The translations under genes were made by a program, and so were the position numbers. The notes under the pieces are model-generated. The model was given only the letters and a program-made list of their open reading frames with translations. It was not told the DNA's origin and ran no database searches. A stretch of DNA of 64,000 bases from Mactromeris polynyma (taxonomy: Eukaryota; Mollusca; Bivalvia; Venerida; Mactridae): positions 34,320,401 to 34,384,400 of the forward strand of contig JASFXZ010000004.1 of the NCBI GenBank assembly GCA_032209605.1, given 5' to 3'. Of this stretch, positions 12,761 to 23,537 are shown piece after piece; the stretch's first letter is position 1; every line of letters starts with the position of its first letter.

Positions 12761-13030
12761 AAGCCGTGGTCCAGTGGTTAGTGCGCTGGACTTGTAATCC
12801 GGCGATCTGGGTTCGATTCCCGGTCGCGGCAGGTCATACCCTTCCATGAAAATTTGACAAAAAATGTCGATTTTCCTCCACATATGGAGAAGTTGCCGGC
12901 TCCTTGTGGAAGGGTAAGTTAGTACTGGTAAGAATTCAGTCCAGGAAAAACTGGTTAGGTGAACCGGCCGCCGTATATAACTGAAATATCGTTGAGAAAC
13001 GACGTTAAACCCGATGAAACAAAACAAACA
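12761..13030 (+). mobile_element. tRNA-derived SINE, near full length (same family as 7.1 kb)
   Basis: The head at 12763-12832 folds like a tRNA: GCCGTGG pairs with TCGCGGC allowing wobble, the anticodon stem-loop has TGT in the anticodon position, and the B box is GGTTCGATTCC. The body matches the reverse complement of 7084-7352 almost throughout. The 3' end is 'CGTTAAACCCGATGA' plus an A/C-rich tail. A perfect 13-bp target duplication ATACCCAAGGTTA lies at 12748-12760 and 13031-13043. The preserved duplication and high identity point to fairly recent activity. The 93-codon open frame on the minus strand here is a by-product of the SINE. Confidence 0.92.
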
Positions 13031-13044
13031 AATACCCAAGGTTA

Positions 13045-14330
13045 GTGGTTACATCACTTAGCTGTCACTTATTTCAATGTGTTTTTGAAGTTGGTTGAGT
13101 TTGTTTGTTGGTTCGTTGTTCATTGTTACATGAGTTTGTTAACTGTTTCTCCCAAGCTCAAATGGCATGTTTTTGTGGTCATTATGATGTGAATGGCTTA
13201 CTGTAAAAGTTCATTGGGTAAGTCATCATGATTGTAGTGATTACACTGAACCTATGAGGCCTTTGAGCATTGGTTTGTTTGATTCATTTCAGACACCAGC
13301 AAAGGTGGATTTCATGTGCAGTCGTAAAAAAACAGAAGTCATCCTAGATCTGTATTGAAGTTAATATGTTATTATAGTGAGTCTTAAATTGCATTGGAAA
13401 TACTGAATAAATCTGAAATGCACTGCTCATTAAACAGGCCTTCATTACATGAATCAACTGGTTCAGAAGTGTGGAACCAGTCTTACTATATTTCAGCCGC
13501 ATCATTTTGAGTGTAAATAAAATTATCGATGGTAAGGAGCTAACAATTGTTAAGGTAATAACTGAGGTTTTATTTGTAAATGATGTGAGTAAGATAATTT
13601 ATTGATTAATTTTGTCTGTATGCCATCAATAAGTTATTTCAAACTTGCCATAAATATATTAACTCCAACCATGAACTGATTTAGCATGGGAAAGTATTCA
13701 CCAAATTCATTCTTGTTGTAGTAACTTGTGACTTGCCAAAAATTGTATCAAAGTGCAGATATTGATGGCTGGTTGAATTATCAATCTTTTAATTTTGTTT
13801 TGTAACTACGACTTTACCTTCTTAGGATAGCCAATGTTACTCTAGAAGTCAGTCTTAGAGACCTAAAAGACAGCTTCAAGTTTCTAAGAGTAAGAAGCTG
13901 GGTTGAACAGCAAAAGTACAATATAGAATGCTACATGTGGTATGTTTTCCAGAGTTCAAGGTAATCTAACTAGTATAGATGTATTCGGTAGCATTCTGAT
14001 ATTTGAAAGATACAGTTGGACTTTGTTCATTTGAATTTATGGGATCCAAAATTGTATTAGCCCATTTCAATTCGCCTAAGAAGATACATCAAGACCTGAT
14101 ATTTATTTCAGATCATACCAGGTAATCAGGTAGAAGGTTGTCCAATGAACAAGGTCCATCAGTATGTTAATTATAAAGAAATCTGCATTTGTGTTTGAAC
14201 ATAGTTTTTGCTTGTATAAATTCATTTTATAACAAAATATAAGTATTGACCAAAATTGTGACTGTAGTATAAACTTTGTTCATACACAGTCAATCTTGCT
14301 GATGTGACAACAGTCTTTTGTGGCCATTTG
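13045..14330. other. No gene recognised
   Basis: AT-rich sequence without conserved coding frames, TIRs or clear tandem repeats. Confidence 0.55.
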
Positions 14331-14339
14331 CAGTAAGCG

Positions 14340-14512
14340 ACCACTTAAATTCCCGCCCGAGCGTTTTTACTTTATATAAATAGTATCTATTAAACGACTT
14401 TTCTATAACGCGACCAGCGACCGCATAAAACCAGTACCTACAGGTAAAACAGGGCTCGAACTCACGACCTTCAGATCAGGAGTCGGGCGCTCAACCACTG
14501 CGCCTCATCTAA
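14340..14512 (-). mobile_element. tRNA-derived SINE fragment (second family)
   Basis: The minus strand reads 'GCGCAGTGGTTGAGCGCCCG', then 'GAGTTCGAGCCCTG', which are A-box and B-box-like tRNA segments. About 120 bp of non-tRNA body follows. A relative with the same head lies at 25985-26165. Target duplications were not identified. Confidence 0.7.
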
Positions 14513-14893
14513 GTAGTGATAGATGCCAGTGAATTTAATGTCTTACTGGACTACTTACTACCAAATGTTACTCAAATGAACAGAAATGCTTGAAAAAGTA
14601 CAGCGAACATGAAAACAACTCCTTTCATGCTGAACTTGCTATTGTCTGTTGATATTTCAATTGCTTATAATACTAATGAATTTGTCCATGTATGTCTTCT
14701 TAGTTTGACACACAGTAAATGCTGCTTCACTGTATTGTTTATGAATTTAATTGAAGATCCAAGTTTGGAATGACATGTTTAAATGTTGAGTTAAAACAAG
14801 GTAGCTTATTGACTATAAGTATTGTAAGTATTTGTTTGATCTATTGTATGTCATTATTTTCATATACCTGTACAGAAACACCTTTTCTTTCAG

Positions 14894-15130
14894 TGTTATG
14901 TGATATATGGTCAGGTGGAGAAACTGAAGATGCTATTATTGAATTTGGGCATTATACCATTGACATCAATTCCTTTCATTACATACTGCACACTGTCTGA
15001 TGAGATGAAATGTGTTTTCCTTTTCAGGAGATTGAGTCCTGTCTGCATTTACTGTGCGTGCAAAACAGAAGACATTAATTATACATATGTGATGACTGCC
15101 ACATCTAGTGCTCATGGAGACTTATCCCAG
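14894..15130 (+). CDS. Exon-like segment, function unknown
   Basis: A 237-bp stretch (79 codons, phase 0-0) is open throughout, preceded by a good acceptor (TTTTCTTTCAG) and followed by a good donor (CCCAG|GTAATTTT). The translation includes 'YGQVEKLKMLLLNLG' and, towards the end, 'CIYCACKTEDINYTYVM'. A shorter exon beginning after the internal 'CCTTTTCAG' near 15028 is also possible. I do not recognise the protein. No partner exons with matching phase were identified, so this could be a lone exon of a host gene with large introns, a decayed duplicate, or chance. Confidence 0.3.
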
Positions 15131-15462
15131 GTAATTTTGTATCTGTCATCTCTTGTCTGGTCCTGTACATCAATATTGCTTTAAATTTAATGTTCTGCCT
15201 CGTTCATGGTTCATCTTTATTTCTCTATCACTTGTTAAAAAAGGAACATTGACCTTTCTTTATATCCTTTATATTTTGGATGTCCATTATTCATGCTTCA
15301 AGTTACCTATAGAAATGTCAGCTGTACATGTTATTTACCTAATACAGTGGATCATACGTCTAAGAAATTTCTGGGGACCTGAAGATTTACTTCATTATAT
15401 CCAAACTTTGTTATATCCATACAGCGAACTTTTGGTACACTTGTATGAATGTAACAGATTGT

Positions 15463-16031
15463 GTTATAACATCCATTACTGTTGACTTGTTGCTTGGTTA
15501 CACCTGAACTAGATGTGTGTGTAGTGATATAACATCCATTACTGTTGACTTGTTGCTTGGTTACACCTGAACTAGATGTGTGTGTAGTGATATAACATCC
15601 ATTACTGTTGACTTGTTGCTTGGTTACACCTGAACTAGATGTGTGTGTAGTGATATAACATCCATTACTGTTGACTTGTTGCTTGGTTACACCTGAACTA
15701 GATGTGTGTGTAGTGATATAACATCCATTACTGTTGACTTGTTGCTTGGTTACACCTGAACTAGATGTGTGTGTAGTGATATAACATCCATTACTGTTGA
15801 CTTGTTGCTTGGTTACACCTGAACTAGATGTGTGTGTAGTGATATAACATCCATTACTGTTGACTTGTTGCTTGGTTACACCTGCACTAGATGTGTGTGT
15901 AGTGATATAACATCCATTACTGTTGACTTGTTGCTTGGTTACACCTGAACTAGATGTGTGTGTAGTGATATAACATCCATTACTGTTGACTTGTTGCTTG
16001 GTTACACCTGAACTAGATGTGTGTGTAGTGA
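15463..16031. repeat. 63-bp minisatellite, nine copies
   Basis: A 63-bp unit recurs nine times with almost no variation; the one clear change is 'CCTGCACTAG' for 'CCTGAACTAG' near 15882. Because 63 is a multiple of three, the minus strand stays open for 229 codons and yields a repeating 21-residue peptide (segments TTHTSS and TKQQVNSNGCY). There is no signal peptide, no known domain and the frame runs into unrelated sequence, so the open frame is best seen as a by-product. Confidence 0.95.
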
Positions 16032-16119
16032 TACAGAACATGCATTGTATTTAGTTCATTAACAGATGAAATAAATAACAAAATTGTTGTTATTGCATTA
16101 ACATACATTATTACATATA

Positions 16120-16301
16120 CAGTCAAACCTGTGTTAAAGACCACCTGCGAACAAAGACCACTATTGCAAAACCTGTCTGCAAAGACCACCAATTTTATCT
16201 CCCATCAGACCATTTTCAGTGATATGTTAATAGAGACCACCTTTAAACAAAGACCACACTTTGCTGTTCCCATGGGTGGTCTTTACAGACAGGTTTGACT
16301 G
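16120..16301. mobile_element. 182-bp MITE, TA target, pogo/Tigger-type ends
   Basis: Ends are CAGTCAAACCTGT at the left and the reverse complement ACAGGTTTGACTG at the right, flanked by TA on both sides (16118-16119 and 16302-16303). Inside are repeated 'AAAGACCAC' motifs. There is no coding capacity. TA duplication plus CAGTCAAACC ends are typical of Tc1/mariner-pogo elements, and a pogo-like transposase remnant is present at 58.5-59.9 kb. Confidence 0.85.
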
Positions 16302-16500
16302 TATATACAACAACAGCAGTAAATGAAAATAATAATCAACATTGTTGGTATGTAATTATTTGTAGTATCGTTATTGGTTTTAATTGATGAATAAATGTCC
16401 TGTGTGACAGTAAGTGATAGGCTTTTAGGTTCTGTTCATCTTTATGTGCTTCCACAACTGTATGTGGAGGTCACTATCCACTTAGATTTTCCATTGTCCA

Positions 16501-17930
16501 TCCCCGAGTCAGTCCTCCCGTCCATTCTACATAACTTGTGGTTCATATCTCCTGAGGTCAGTCCTCTCGTCCATTCTACATAACTTGTGTGGTTCATATC
16601 TCATGAGGTCAGTCCTCCCGTCCATTCTACATAACTTGTGTGGTTCATATCTCCTGAGGTCAGTCCTCCCGTCCATTCTACATAACTTGTGTGGTTCATA
16701 TCTCTGAGGTCAGTCCTCCCGTCCATTCTACATAACTTGTGTGGTTCATATATCCTGAGGTCAGTCCTCCCGTCCATTCTACATAACTTGTGTGGTTCAT
16801 ATCTCCTGAGGTCAGTCCTTCCGTCCATTCTACATAACTTGTGTGGTTCATATCTCCTGAGGTCAGTCCTCCCGTCCATTCTACATAACTTGTGTGGTTC
16901 ATATCTCATGAGGTCAGTCCTCCCGTCCATTCTCCATAACTTGTGTGGTTCATATCTCCTGAGGTCAGTCCTCCCGTCCATTCTACATAACTTGTGTGGT
17001 TCATATCTCATGAGGTCAGTCCTCCCGTCCATTCTACATAACTTGTGTGGTTCATATCTCCTGAGGTCAGTCCTTCCGTCCATTCTACATAACTTGTGTG
17101 GTTCATATCTCATGAGGTCAGTCCTCCCGTCCATTCTACATAACTTGTGTGGTTCATATCTCCTGAGGTAAGTCCTCCCGTCCATTCTACATAACTTGTG
17201 TGGTTCATATCTCTGAGGTCAGTCCTCCCGTCTATTCTACATAACTTGTGTGGTTCATATCTCCTGAGGTCAGTCCTCCCGTCCATTCTACATAACTTGT
17301 GTGGTTCATATCTCCTGAGGTCAGTCCTTCCGTCCATTCTACATAACTTGTGTGGTTCATATCTCCTGAGGTCAGTCCTCCCGTCCATTCTACATAACTT
17401 GTGTGGTTCATATCTCCTGAGGTCAGTCCTCCCGTCCATTCTACATAACTTGTGTGGTTCATATCTCCTGAGGTCAGTCCTTCCGTCCATTCTACATAAC
17501 TTGTGTGGTTCATATCTCTGAGGTCAGTCCTTCCGTCCATTCTACATAACTTGTGTGGTTCATATCTCCTGAGGTCAGTCCTCCCGTCCATTCTACATAA
17601 CTTGTGTGGTTCATATCTCCTGAGGTCAGTCCTCCCATCCATTCTACATAACTTGTGTGGTTCGTATCTCCTGAGGTCAGTCCTCCCGTCCATTCTACAT
17701 AACTTGTGTGGTTCATATCTCCTGAGGTCAGTCCTCCCGTCCATTCTACATAACTTGTGTGGTTCATATCTCCTGAGGTCAGTCCTTCCGTCCATTCTAC
17801 ATAACTTGTGTGGTTCATATCTCTGAGGTCAGTCCTCCCGTCCATTCTACATAACTTGTGTGGTTCATATCTCCTGAGGTCAGTCCTCCCGTCCATTCTA
17901 CATAACTTGTGTGGTTCATATCTCCCGAGC
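16501..17930. repeat. 51-bp minisatellite, about 28 copies
   Basis: The unit runs from 'CTCCTGAGGTCAGTCCTCCC' through 'GTCCATTCTACATAACTTGT' to 'GTGGTTCATAT'. Most copies are 51 bp. A few lack two bases ('TATCTCTGAGG'), at about 16701, 17213, 17517 and 17821, which moves the open frame between strand phases. Point variants include CTCATG/CTCCTG and CTTCCG/CTCCCG. The several 100-190-codon open frames on both strands come from the multiple-of-three unit. Confidence 0.97.
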
Positions 17931-17939
17931 CCTGGATCT

Positions 17940-18480
17940 TTAGTCTTCAAACTTTATAGCAATAGATATCAGCACAAGAAGTTGTGCAATGGATAATTTT
18001 CATGAATAAAATAAAATTTCATTGGATATAGTAAATTGGTATTTTCCCAATTTATTGACATTTGTACAGGATAATATTAATGAGAAGTAGATTATTGTAT
18101 AAAAATATGAATTCAGACATTAACAGAGAATGAATCAAACTTGAACTGAAGGAATAACTCGTTTGTCATGTACTGCTGCATAGGACTTTGTCCACTGTAT
18201 ATGTCCATTACTTTTTGGTACTTTTATTGATTGATTGTTTTTGAAACAGATTGTTAAACCCAAACATATATACACTATTCTACATTAATCCAATGGTTGA
18301 AAGTAGACAATGCATGAAACAGTTTCTACTGAACTGGTGATAACTTTATTTCTTGGAAGTAATGTTGTCATTATACATGTAGTACTGTAATATTATATCA
18401 GTGTTGTTGCATAGTTACTAAACATAAAATAGAACTTGGGAATAGATCAATGTAATTTACCATCTGCATTCAATTGACTA
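17940..18480. other. No gene recognised
   Basis: AT-rich spacer between the 51-bp array and the exon-like segment at 18.5 kb. Confidence 0.5.
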
Positions 18481-18501
18481 CTTTTGGTGTACTTGTTACA
18501 G

Positions 18502-18630
18502 TATATTACTTGAAGAGAGACAGGCTGCTGATGGTGACTGTCTGGATGGGGAGAAATGGAATGTTCTCACAGTACCACATGCTCGACAGTTTGATGATGT
18601 TTTGTGTTTGGTGGTGTGTATGTATTGAAG
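18502..18630 (+). CDS. Exon-like segment, function unknown
   Basis: After an acceptor (CTTGTTACAG) one frame reads 'LLEERQAADGDCLDGEKWN' and then 'VLTVPHARQFDDVL', which has the composition of real protein. The frame closes with TGA at 18626-18628, just before a donor-like AAG|GTAATT, so it is a terminal exon, an exon that ends at an earlier donor, or a decayed one. I do not recognise the family. The entry phase is 1, which does not match the phase-0 end of 14894-15130. Confidence 0.3.
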
Positions 18631-18661
18631 GTAATTTTGCCTACAAACTGTTCTCTTAATC

Positions 18662-19393
18662 CTGAACTTTCCTGTGTTACCTACCATTCCTAGCCAGTTC
18701 CTCGGCAACACACTGTGAACTTTCTGGTGTTACCTATCAGACCTAGCCAGTTCCTCGGCAACACACTGTGAACTTTCCTGTGTTACCTATCAGACCTAGC
18801 CAGTTCCTCGGCAACACACTGTGAACTTTCCTGTGTTACCTATCAGACCTAGCCAGTTCCTCGGCAACACACTGTGAACTTTCTGGTGTTACCTATCAGA
18901 CCTAGCCAGTTCCCCGGCAACATGCTGTGAACTTTCCTGTGTTACCTATCAGACCTAGCCAGTTCCTCGGCAACACACTGTGAACTTTCTGGTGTTACCT
19001 ATCAGACCTAGCCAGTTCCTCGGTAACACACTGTGAACTTTCTGGTGTTACCTATCAGACCTAGCCAGTTCCTCGGTAACACACTGTGAACTTTCTTGTG
19101 TTACCTACCATTCCTAGCCAGTTCCTCCGCACTGTGAACTATCTTGTGTTACCTACCATTCCTAGCCAGTTCATCGGCAACACACTGTGAACTTTCTTGT
19201 GTTACCTACCATTCCTAGCCAGTTCATCGGCAACACACTGTGAACTTTCTTGTGTTACCTACCATTCCTAGCCAGTTCATCGGCAACACACTGTGAACTT
19301 TCTTGTGTTACCTACCATTCCTAGCCAGTTCCTCGGCAACACACTGTGAACTTTCCGGTGTTACCTATCAGACCTAGCCAGTTCCTCGGCAAC
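18662..19393. repeat. 53-bp minisatellite, about 13-14 copies
   Basis: The unit contains 'GAACTTTCCTGTGTTACCTA' and 'TAGCCAGTTCCTCGGCAACA'. Two variants alternate in blocks: 'CAGACCTAG' (about 18740-19060 and the last copy) and 'CCATTCCTAG' (first copy and about 19100-19330). One copy near 19128 has lost about 8 bp. The blockwise arrangement suggests local unequal exchange or conversion. Confidence 0.95.
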
Positions 19394-19499
19394 TAGCTTG
19401 AGAATCCATATTTATTCTCAGTAAATGGCCATTGAGATGATCTTTAATATTTGAAGTATTATTTTTTGATAGTCATTAATTTGATTTGGATTGCAGCAT

Positions 19500-19660
19500 C
19501 AGTCGGGATTCCAAGAAACTTTTCTATGTCCATATTCTGACTACAGCAATGCTTATCCAATCTTCACCAAACTTGCTATGAATGTTTATTGGCATTATAT
19601 CTTGGCCAAATTTGATAACCAACCGTATTATCCCAGTCATTAAGGAGTTATGCCCCTTTC
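19500..19660. repeat. Remnant of a bivalve-type dispersed repeat
   Basis: 'CATTATATCTTGGCCAAATT' and 'GATAACCAACCGTATTATCC' match the internal unit of the element at 27010-27620. Neither end is present. Confidence 0.5.
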
Positions 19661-20883
19661 AATACTGAAATTATCCAGAATTTGTACCATAACACCATGA
19701 TTTTATCTATCATGATGAATGTGTTTACTATACCTATACTTCTGTCAAAGAAGGTATTCAATTGACAGTGATTCATAAACGAGACAGGTACAATTTGTGA
19801 CAGTCGCTGTCATTATTGCTAATTTTAACTCTGCCAGACTCGGGCCGGGCATATTGTTTGACAGTTTGCATATCTTGTTATCTAATGGTTTACTTATAAG
19901 TGTAGTTGGGCTTATACGGTGATATCGATGATACATTGAGTATCAAGTATCGTTTACTTAAGTTTCATTTACATGCTTGCAGTTCATGATTCCATATATT
20001 TTCACTTCTAGTTATGTCTTTCCAATGCTTATGTATTACTTTGACCATCTTGTTTCCTCACTAATATGAAGTGTGTGTGTTTTTTGTAAAATGTATAAGT
20101 GAATTATGAATAATCTTTAGTTATTTATTTTTCCTTGAACACATTTGATAGGTATGGCATAGCCTTTAGATTTTTGTTTTGGGTGAATTTTCGTTGTTTT
20201 CAGGCATATGATTATTATTCATAAGTATCGAATTTTAAAAACTTGTATCGATAATTGATCGATACTTTGATATCGTTTCTATCCATGACAGCTCTAGTAT
20301 ATGTGCAATACAGTTCTGTTATACTCAAAAGCCAATTTTAATATTGCAAAATCACAAATATTTCCTTGCATATTTGCTATATGTAGTATACTTTTTACTG
20401 TATTTTATCCAAATTAATGACTTCTGCAACAGACAATCACAATCACGTGTGAACATATATTTTAATCCTGTCATGAAATAATTCATTTCGTTACTATGAC
20501 GTCAGTTTAGCCAAGGTTTAAATTTGTGCTTTAAAGAGGCCATAGCAGACATTATGGCTACATCTTTGTCAGTGCCATACTCTGACACAGACAGTTGCTT
20601 GTTTTTGATTGAGGCCAGAACTCTGTCCTTGGCCCTGGACAAATCGTTATGTAAGGGTATGGCTATGGTGTAAAACTTAAATGAATATACTGTTCTATGA
20701 AAAATCATCTAGAGTGATGTAAGAGAAGCTTCATATTTCTTATAACTAATTTATATCAAGGGTTTTTATTCTTGTTATGATGTTCCTGTTCCTACTCGAT
20801 AGTATACCTCTACATGATATTTATTGGTAATAGGGCAAAACAATGCATATATAGTGCATTACAATAATGGGTGATTGTATAGG
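19661..20883. other. No gene recognised
   Basis: AT-rich, no conserved frames or terminal repeats seen. Confidence 0.5.
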
Positions 20884-20885
20884 TA

Positions 20886-21485
20886 CAGTCGACACTACAT
20901 TGTGTAATATCGACATTCCAGTTCAGTCGACATATTTTTAAAGTCCCGATTCCTGCTGCTATATATTGTATAAGGAAAATGATTTTTATGTCGACATTTC
21001 TATGTCGACGTGATTTCTCTGGCCCAAAGAGTGTTTTCACACCTTAATGTACTTGTTTGTGTCGACATCTGCGCGATGTGATTGAAACTTTAAAGGTGTC
21101 AATTGACCGTGAATACATTAACAATTTTATCTTGACCTATTGTTTGTGTCGCAATTGATTTGTTCGCAATTTCAGTTAAACTAATAAATTTAGTCACTTT
21201 ATGATGAAATATTGTTGAAACAAGGACATTAAACCCGAAAAACAACAAAAAAACAACTATATATTATGTCTGTGCTATTATTTATTTAAAGTATACCAAT
21301 TATCAGGAGTCAATTAGTTTTACAGCTCCTGCAGCAAAACACGAATGGTAAGATTTACGCCATAGCAAAAATGCGAACATGCAAACCAAGTAAGTTTGTC
21401 AGTACTGGAATCGGATATTTTGACATTCGGATATGTCGACAAATTTTATCAGGTCCCTACAATGTCGACATAAGGGTTTCGGCTG
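20886..21485. mobile_element. ~600-bp non-autonomous element, TA target, degenerate TIRs
   Basis: The left end CAGTCGACACTACATTGTG and the right end (reverse complement CAGCCGAAACCCTTATGTCG) are flanked by TA. Both ends carry several copies of GTCGACAT, the right arm in inverted orientation, and the motif also appears inside. The SINE-like tail 'ATTAAACCCGAAAAACAACA' near 21225 may be a nested fragment. There is no transposase frame. Confidence 0.55.
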
Positions 21486-21989
21486 TACTATCAAATATGT
21501 GAGGTTGATGATGAAGTGATATAGATCCACACTATCTATAAATAAGAGCTTGTGACTTTTGTTGCTAAGACTTATGCATATTCATGATTTCTGTGATAGA
21601 AATATTCTTTTCTGGTTGTTGTATTTTTCCTTTCAAAGAGTTATGTATGAAACCTGTTCCATTTCATGGATAGTACCTTTTTTTTCCATTATACAGGGAA
21701 CTACATGTATTGGCCTTGAATTGGTTTAATTTGCCCTATTTGGCACTTCTAACATTATTAGTAGTCACATTTCTCAATTAATAATTACATAGAGTGAAAA
21801 CCAAATTAAACACTCCCAGATGCTCTTGTAAAAGATGCAGGGTTCAAAACTTATTCAAAAATATTTTAGCCGTTTTTAGATCATGGGATTTCTTGAAGAA
21901 AAAAAAGGACATAGTTTGTTCACTTGATCGTCGTCGGCAATAGTGATGATGACCCTATGTTAATCTTTATGTAAAAATATTATTTATTA

Positions 21990-22345
21990 TTGTTTTTAGC
22001 TCACCGAAGCACAAAGTGAACTTTTCTGATTGGATTTTTTTTGTGTGTTTGTCCATGTTTGCGCATCAACAATCATTTACAATATATTTCCTCTGAAACC
22101 ATGGGGGCAGAGTTTCATGAAACTTTGCTGGAAGCTTCATGTGGCACCACTCTACAAAAATACAGCAAGGTGTCGCAAATGATCAATAACGCAATGGCCG
22201 ACTTCCTGTTTTGCTTCTAAAAACATCTAGTCTGAAACCAGTTTGCGGAGTTTTACAAAATTTAAGTTAAAGGTTACTAGGGGTAACAAGGGGTTTGGAT
22301 TCATCTTATATGGCCGCCAGGGGGCAGAGCCCTTTCTCCTATATG
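21990..22345. repeat. Bivalve-type dispersed repeat fragment
   Basis: It opens with 'TTTTTAGCTCACCGAAGCAC' and includes 'GAGTTTCATGAAACTTTG' and 'AAATGATCAATAACGCAATG'. These resemble a repeat family common in bivalve genomes. Borders are approximate. Confidence 0.5.
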
Positions 22346-22349
22346 TATA

Positions 22350-22721
22350 TACAGTAAATCCTCAATAATAGGACCACCTTTGGGACCCTTGAAAATGGTC
22401 TTCTAATTGAGATGGTCTTAATATTGAGGTTGAATAAAAAACAAACCTGTGAAAATGGACTTAAAAATTATGTTCTTAATGCTAGTGTATTTATATTACC
22501 GGAGAACATAAAAACCTCGAAATGTTAGCATATCTAGCTATTAGTTTGAGCCATCTATTGTTCGAGGCATCTATGGTATACATGCGTAAGTACAAACTGA
22601 CTGTCCCTACAGTGTACAGTTAAACCTCATTATTAAGACCACCCATGGGACCCTTGAAAACTGACCTTCTTATTGAGGTGGTCTTACTATTAAGGTGGTC
22701 TTTAAGTGAGGTTTTACTGTA
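22350..22721. mobile_element. Nested or composite pogo-type MITEs
   Basis: An inner element at 22615-22721 has inverted ends: left TACAGTTAAACCTCATTAT, right reverse complement TACAGTAAAACCTCACTTA, with 'AAGACCACC' just inside both. A further left end (TACAGTAAATCCTCAATAAT) lies at 22350. So a second element is truncated, or one long element carries duplicated ends. No coding sequence. Confidence 0.7.
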
Positions 22722-22997
22722 CAATGCATTATGAAAAGATTAAGATAATAAATTTCGGGTCAAATTTATACCCCTTTTGACGGATTCGGATGGAATGTTA
22801 CACAAATGTTAATCATTATGAGATGTGTTGATGGCAAAAGTTGGGCCTCTACCTCCAAGGTCATAGACAAGGGCACTACACTTTGGTGTATCTGTCAATT
22901 GTTAGTCACATCTCTTGATTTTGTGTTATTATTGTTCATTTTTTATGCTGACCAGACACCAGCGATTGCTTTCATGTTGGAATGTTTATATTTTCAG

Positions 22998-23537
22998 TTT
23001 GCCACAAGAGCTTTGAGTGTTGTTGATCTTATAACAAATCTCGATATGGCTACTGTTCAGACGCAAGGTGGTCTTTCATCTTTTATTTATCACTTTAAGG
23101 TACTTGCTATTTCCCTTCGCTCTCGTTTACATTCAGTCAAGAAATAAAGATATTTCACTTTTGTTTTATTTTGCCTTTATGTACGTGCAAAAACAAAGGA
23201 TTGTTTCATCAACAGTGACTGCTTCCATTAGCATTAATCTTACACTTATATGTTTTTGTGTGTCTTGTTAGCATGAAGTTAGGATCTGAAGAACTACTCA
23301 GCCATTTGAAATCCGTCCTCATTATCTTGACTCATCAATGGCGTCACAGCCTGAGTGGCATCCTCTTGTCATGCAAACAGATGCTACTCCTAGGCCTGAG
23401 AGCCTTAGCGATGTTGGTACTAATGTTGATTTACCAAGGGAGAGCAGTGTGGATGAACCACAGCCTTCAACTTCCAGTGGAATTGCTTCAGACTCGAGCC
23501 ATCCATTTTAACCTGATTTTTCTGCTGCTGAAAACAG
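22998..23537 (+). pseudogene. Two exons resembling HUWE1 (HECT E3 ligase), with in-frame stops
   Basis: Exon 1 (22998-23099, 34 codons, phase 0) translates with 'ALSVVDLITNLDMA' and 'QGGLSSFIY'. This closely matches the N-terminal armadillo-type region of the large HECT ubiquitin ligase HUWE1. Exon 2 (23272-23537) starts 'HEV' and continues 'PFEIRPHYLDSSM', matching the 'HEVD..RKECPF.I.P' segment that directly follows in HUWE1. It then becomes a Ser/Pro-rich linker (QPSTSSGIASDSS). Both exons have GT-AG borders and the phases agree. Exon 2 has TGA at 23287-23289, where HUWE1 has Cys, and TAA at 23509-23511. No neighbouring HUWE1 exons are seen. I infer a decayed partial duplicate; an intact locus with sequence errors is less likely. 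Confidence 0.6.

Noticed and set aside
12763..12832. Possible tRNA gene (TGT anticodon)
   Set aside because: It folds fairly well but is the head of a SINE with target duplications. The same head recurs at 7.3 kb, and no terminator-like T run follows the tRNA part.
15352..16041. 229-codon open frame encoding nine 21-residue repeats
   Set aside because: The frame exists because the 63-bp minisatellite unit is a multiple of three without stops in that phase. It has no signal peptide, no known domain and no splice or start context.
16501..17930. CRISPR-like regular repeats
   Set aside because: Repeats are contiguous with no unique spacers, and the genome is eukaryotic.
16601..17950. Multiple overlapping 100-190-codon frames on both strands
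   Set aside because: All lie inside the 51-bp minisatellite and shift phase at its 2-bp deletions, as expected for a non-coding array.
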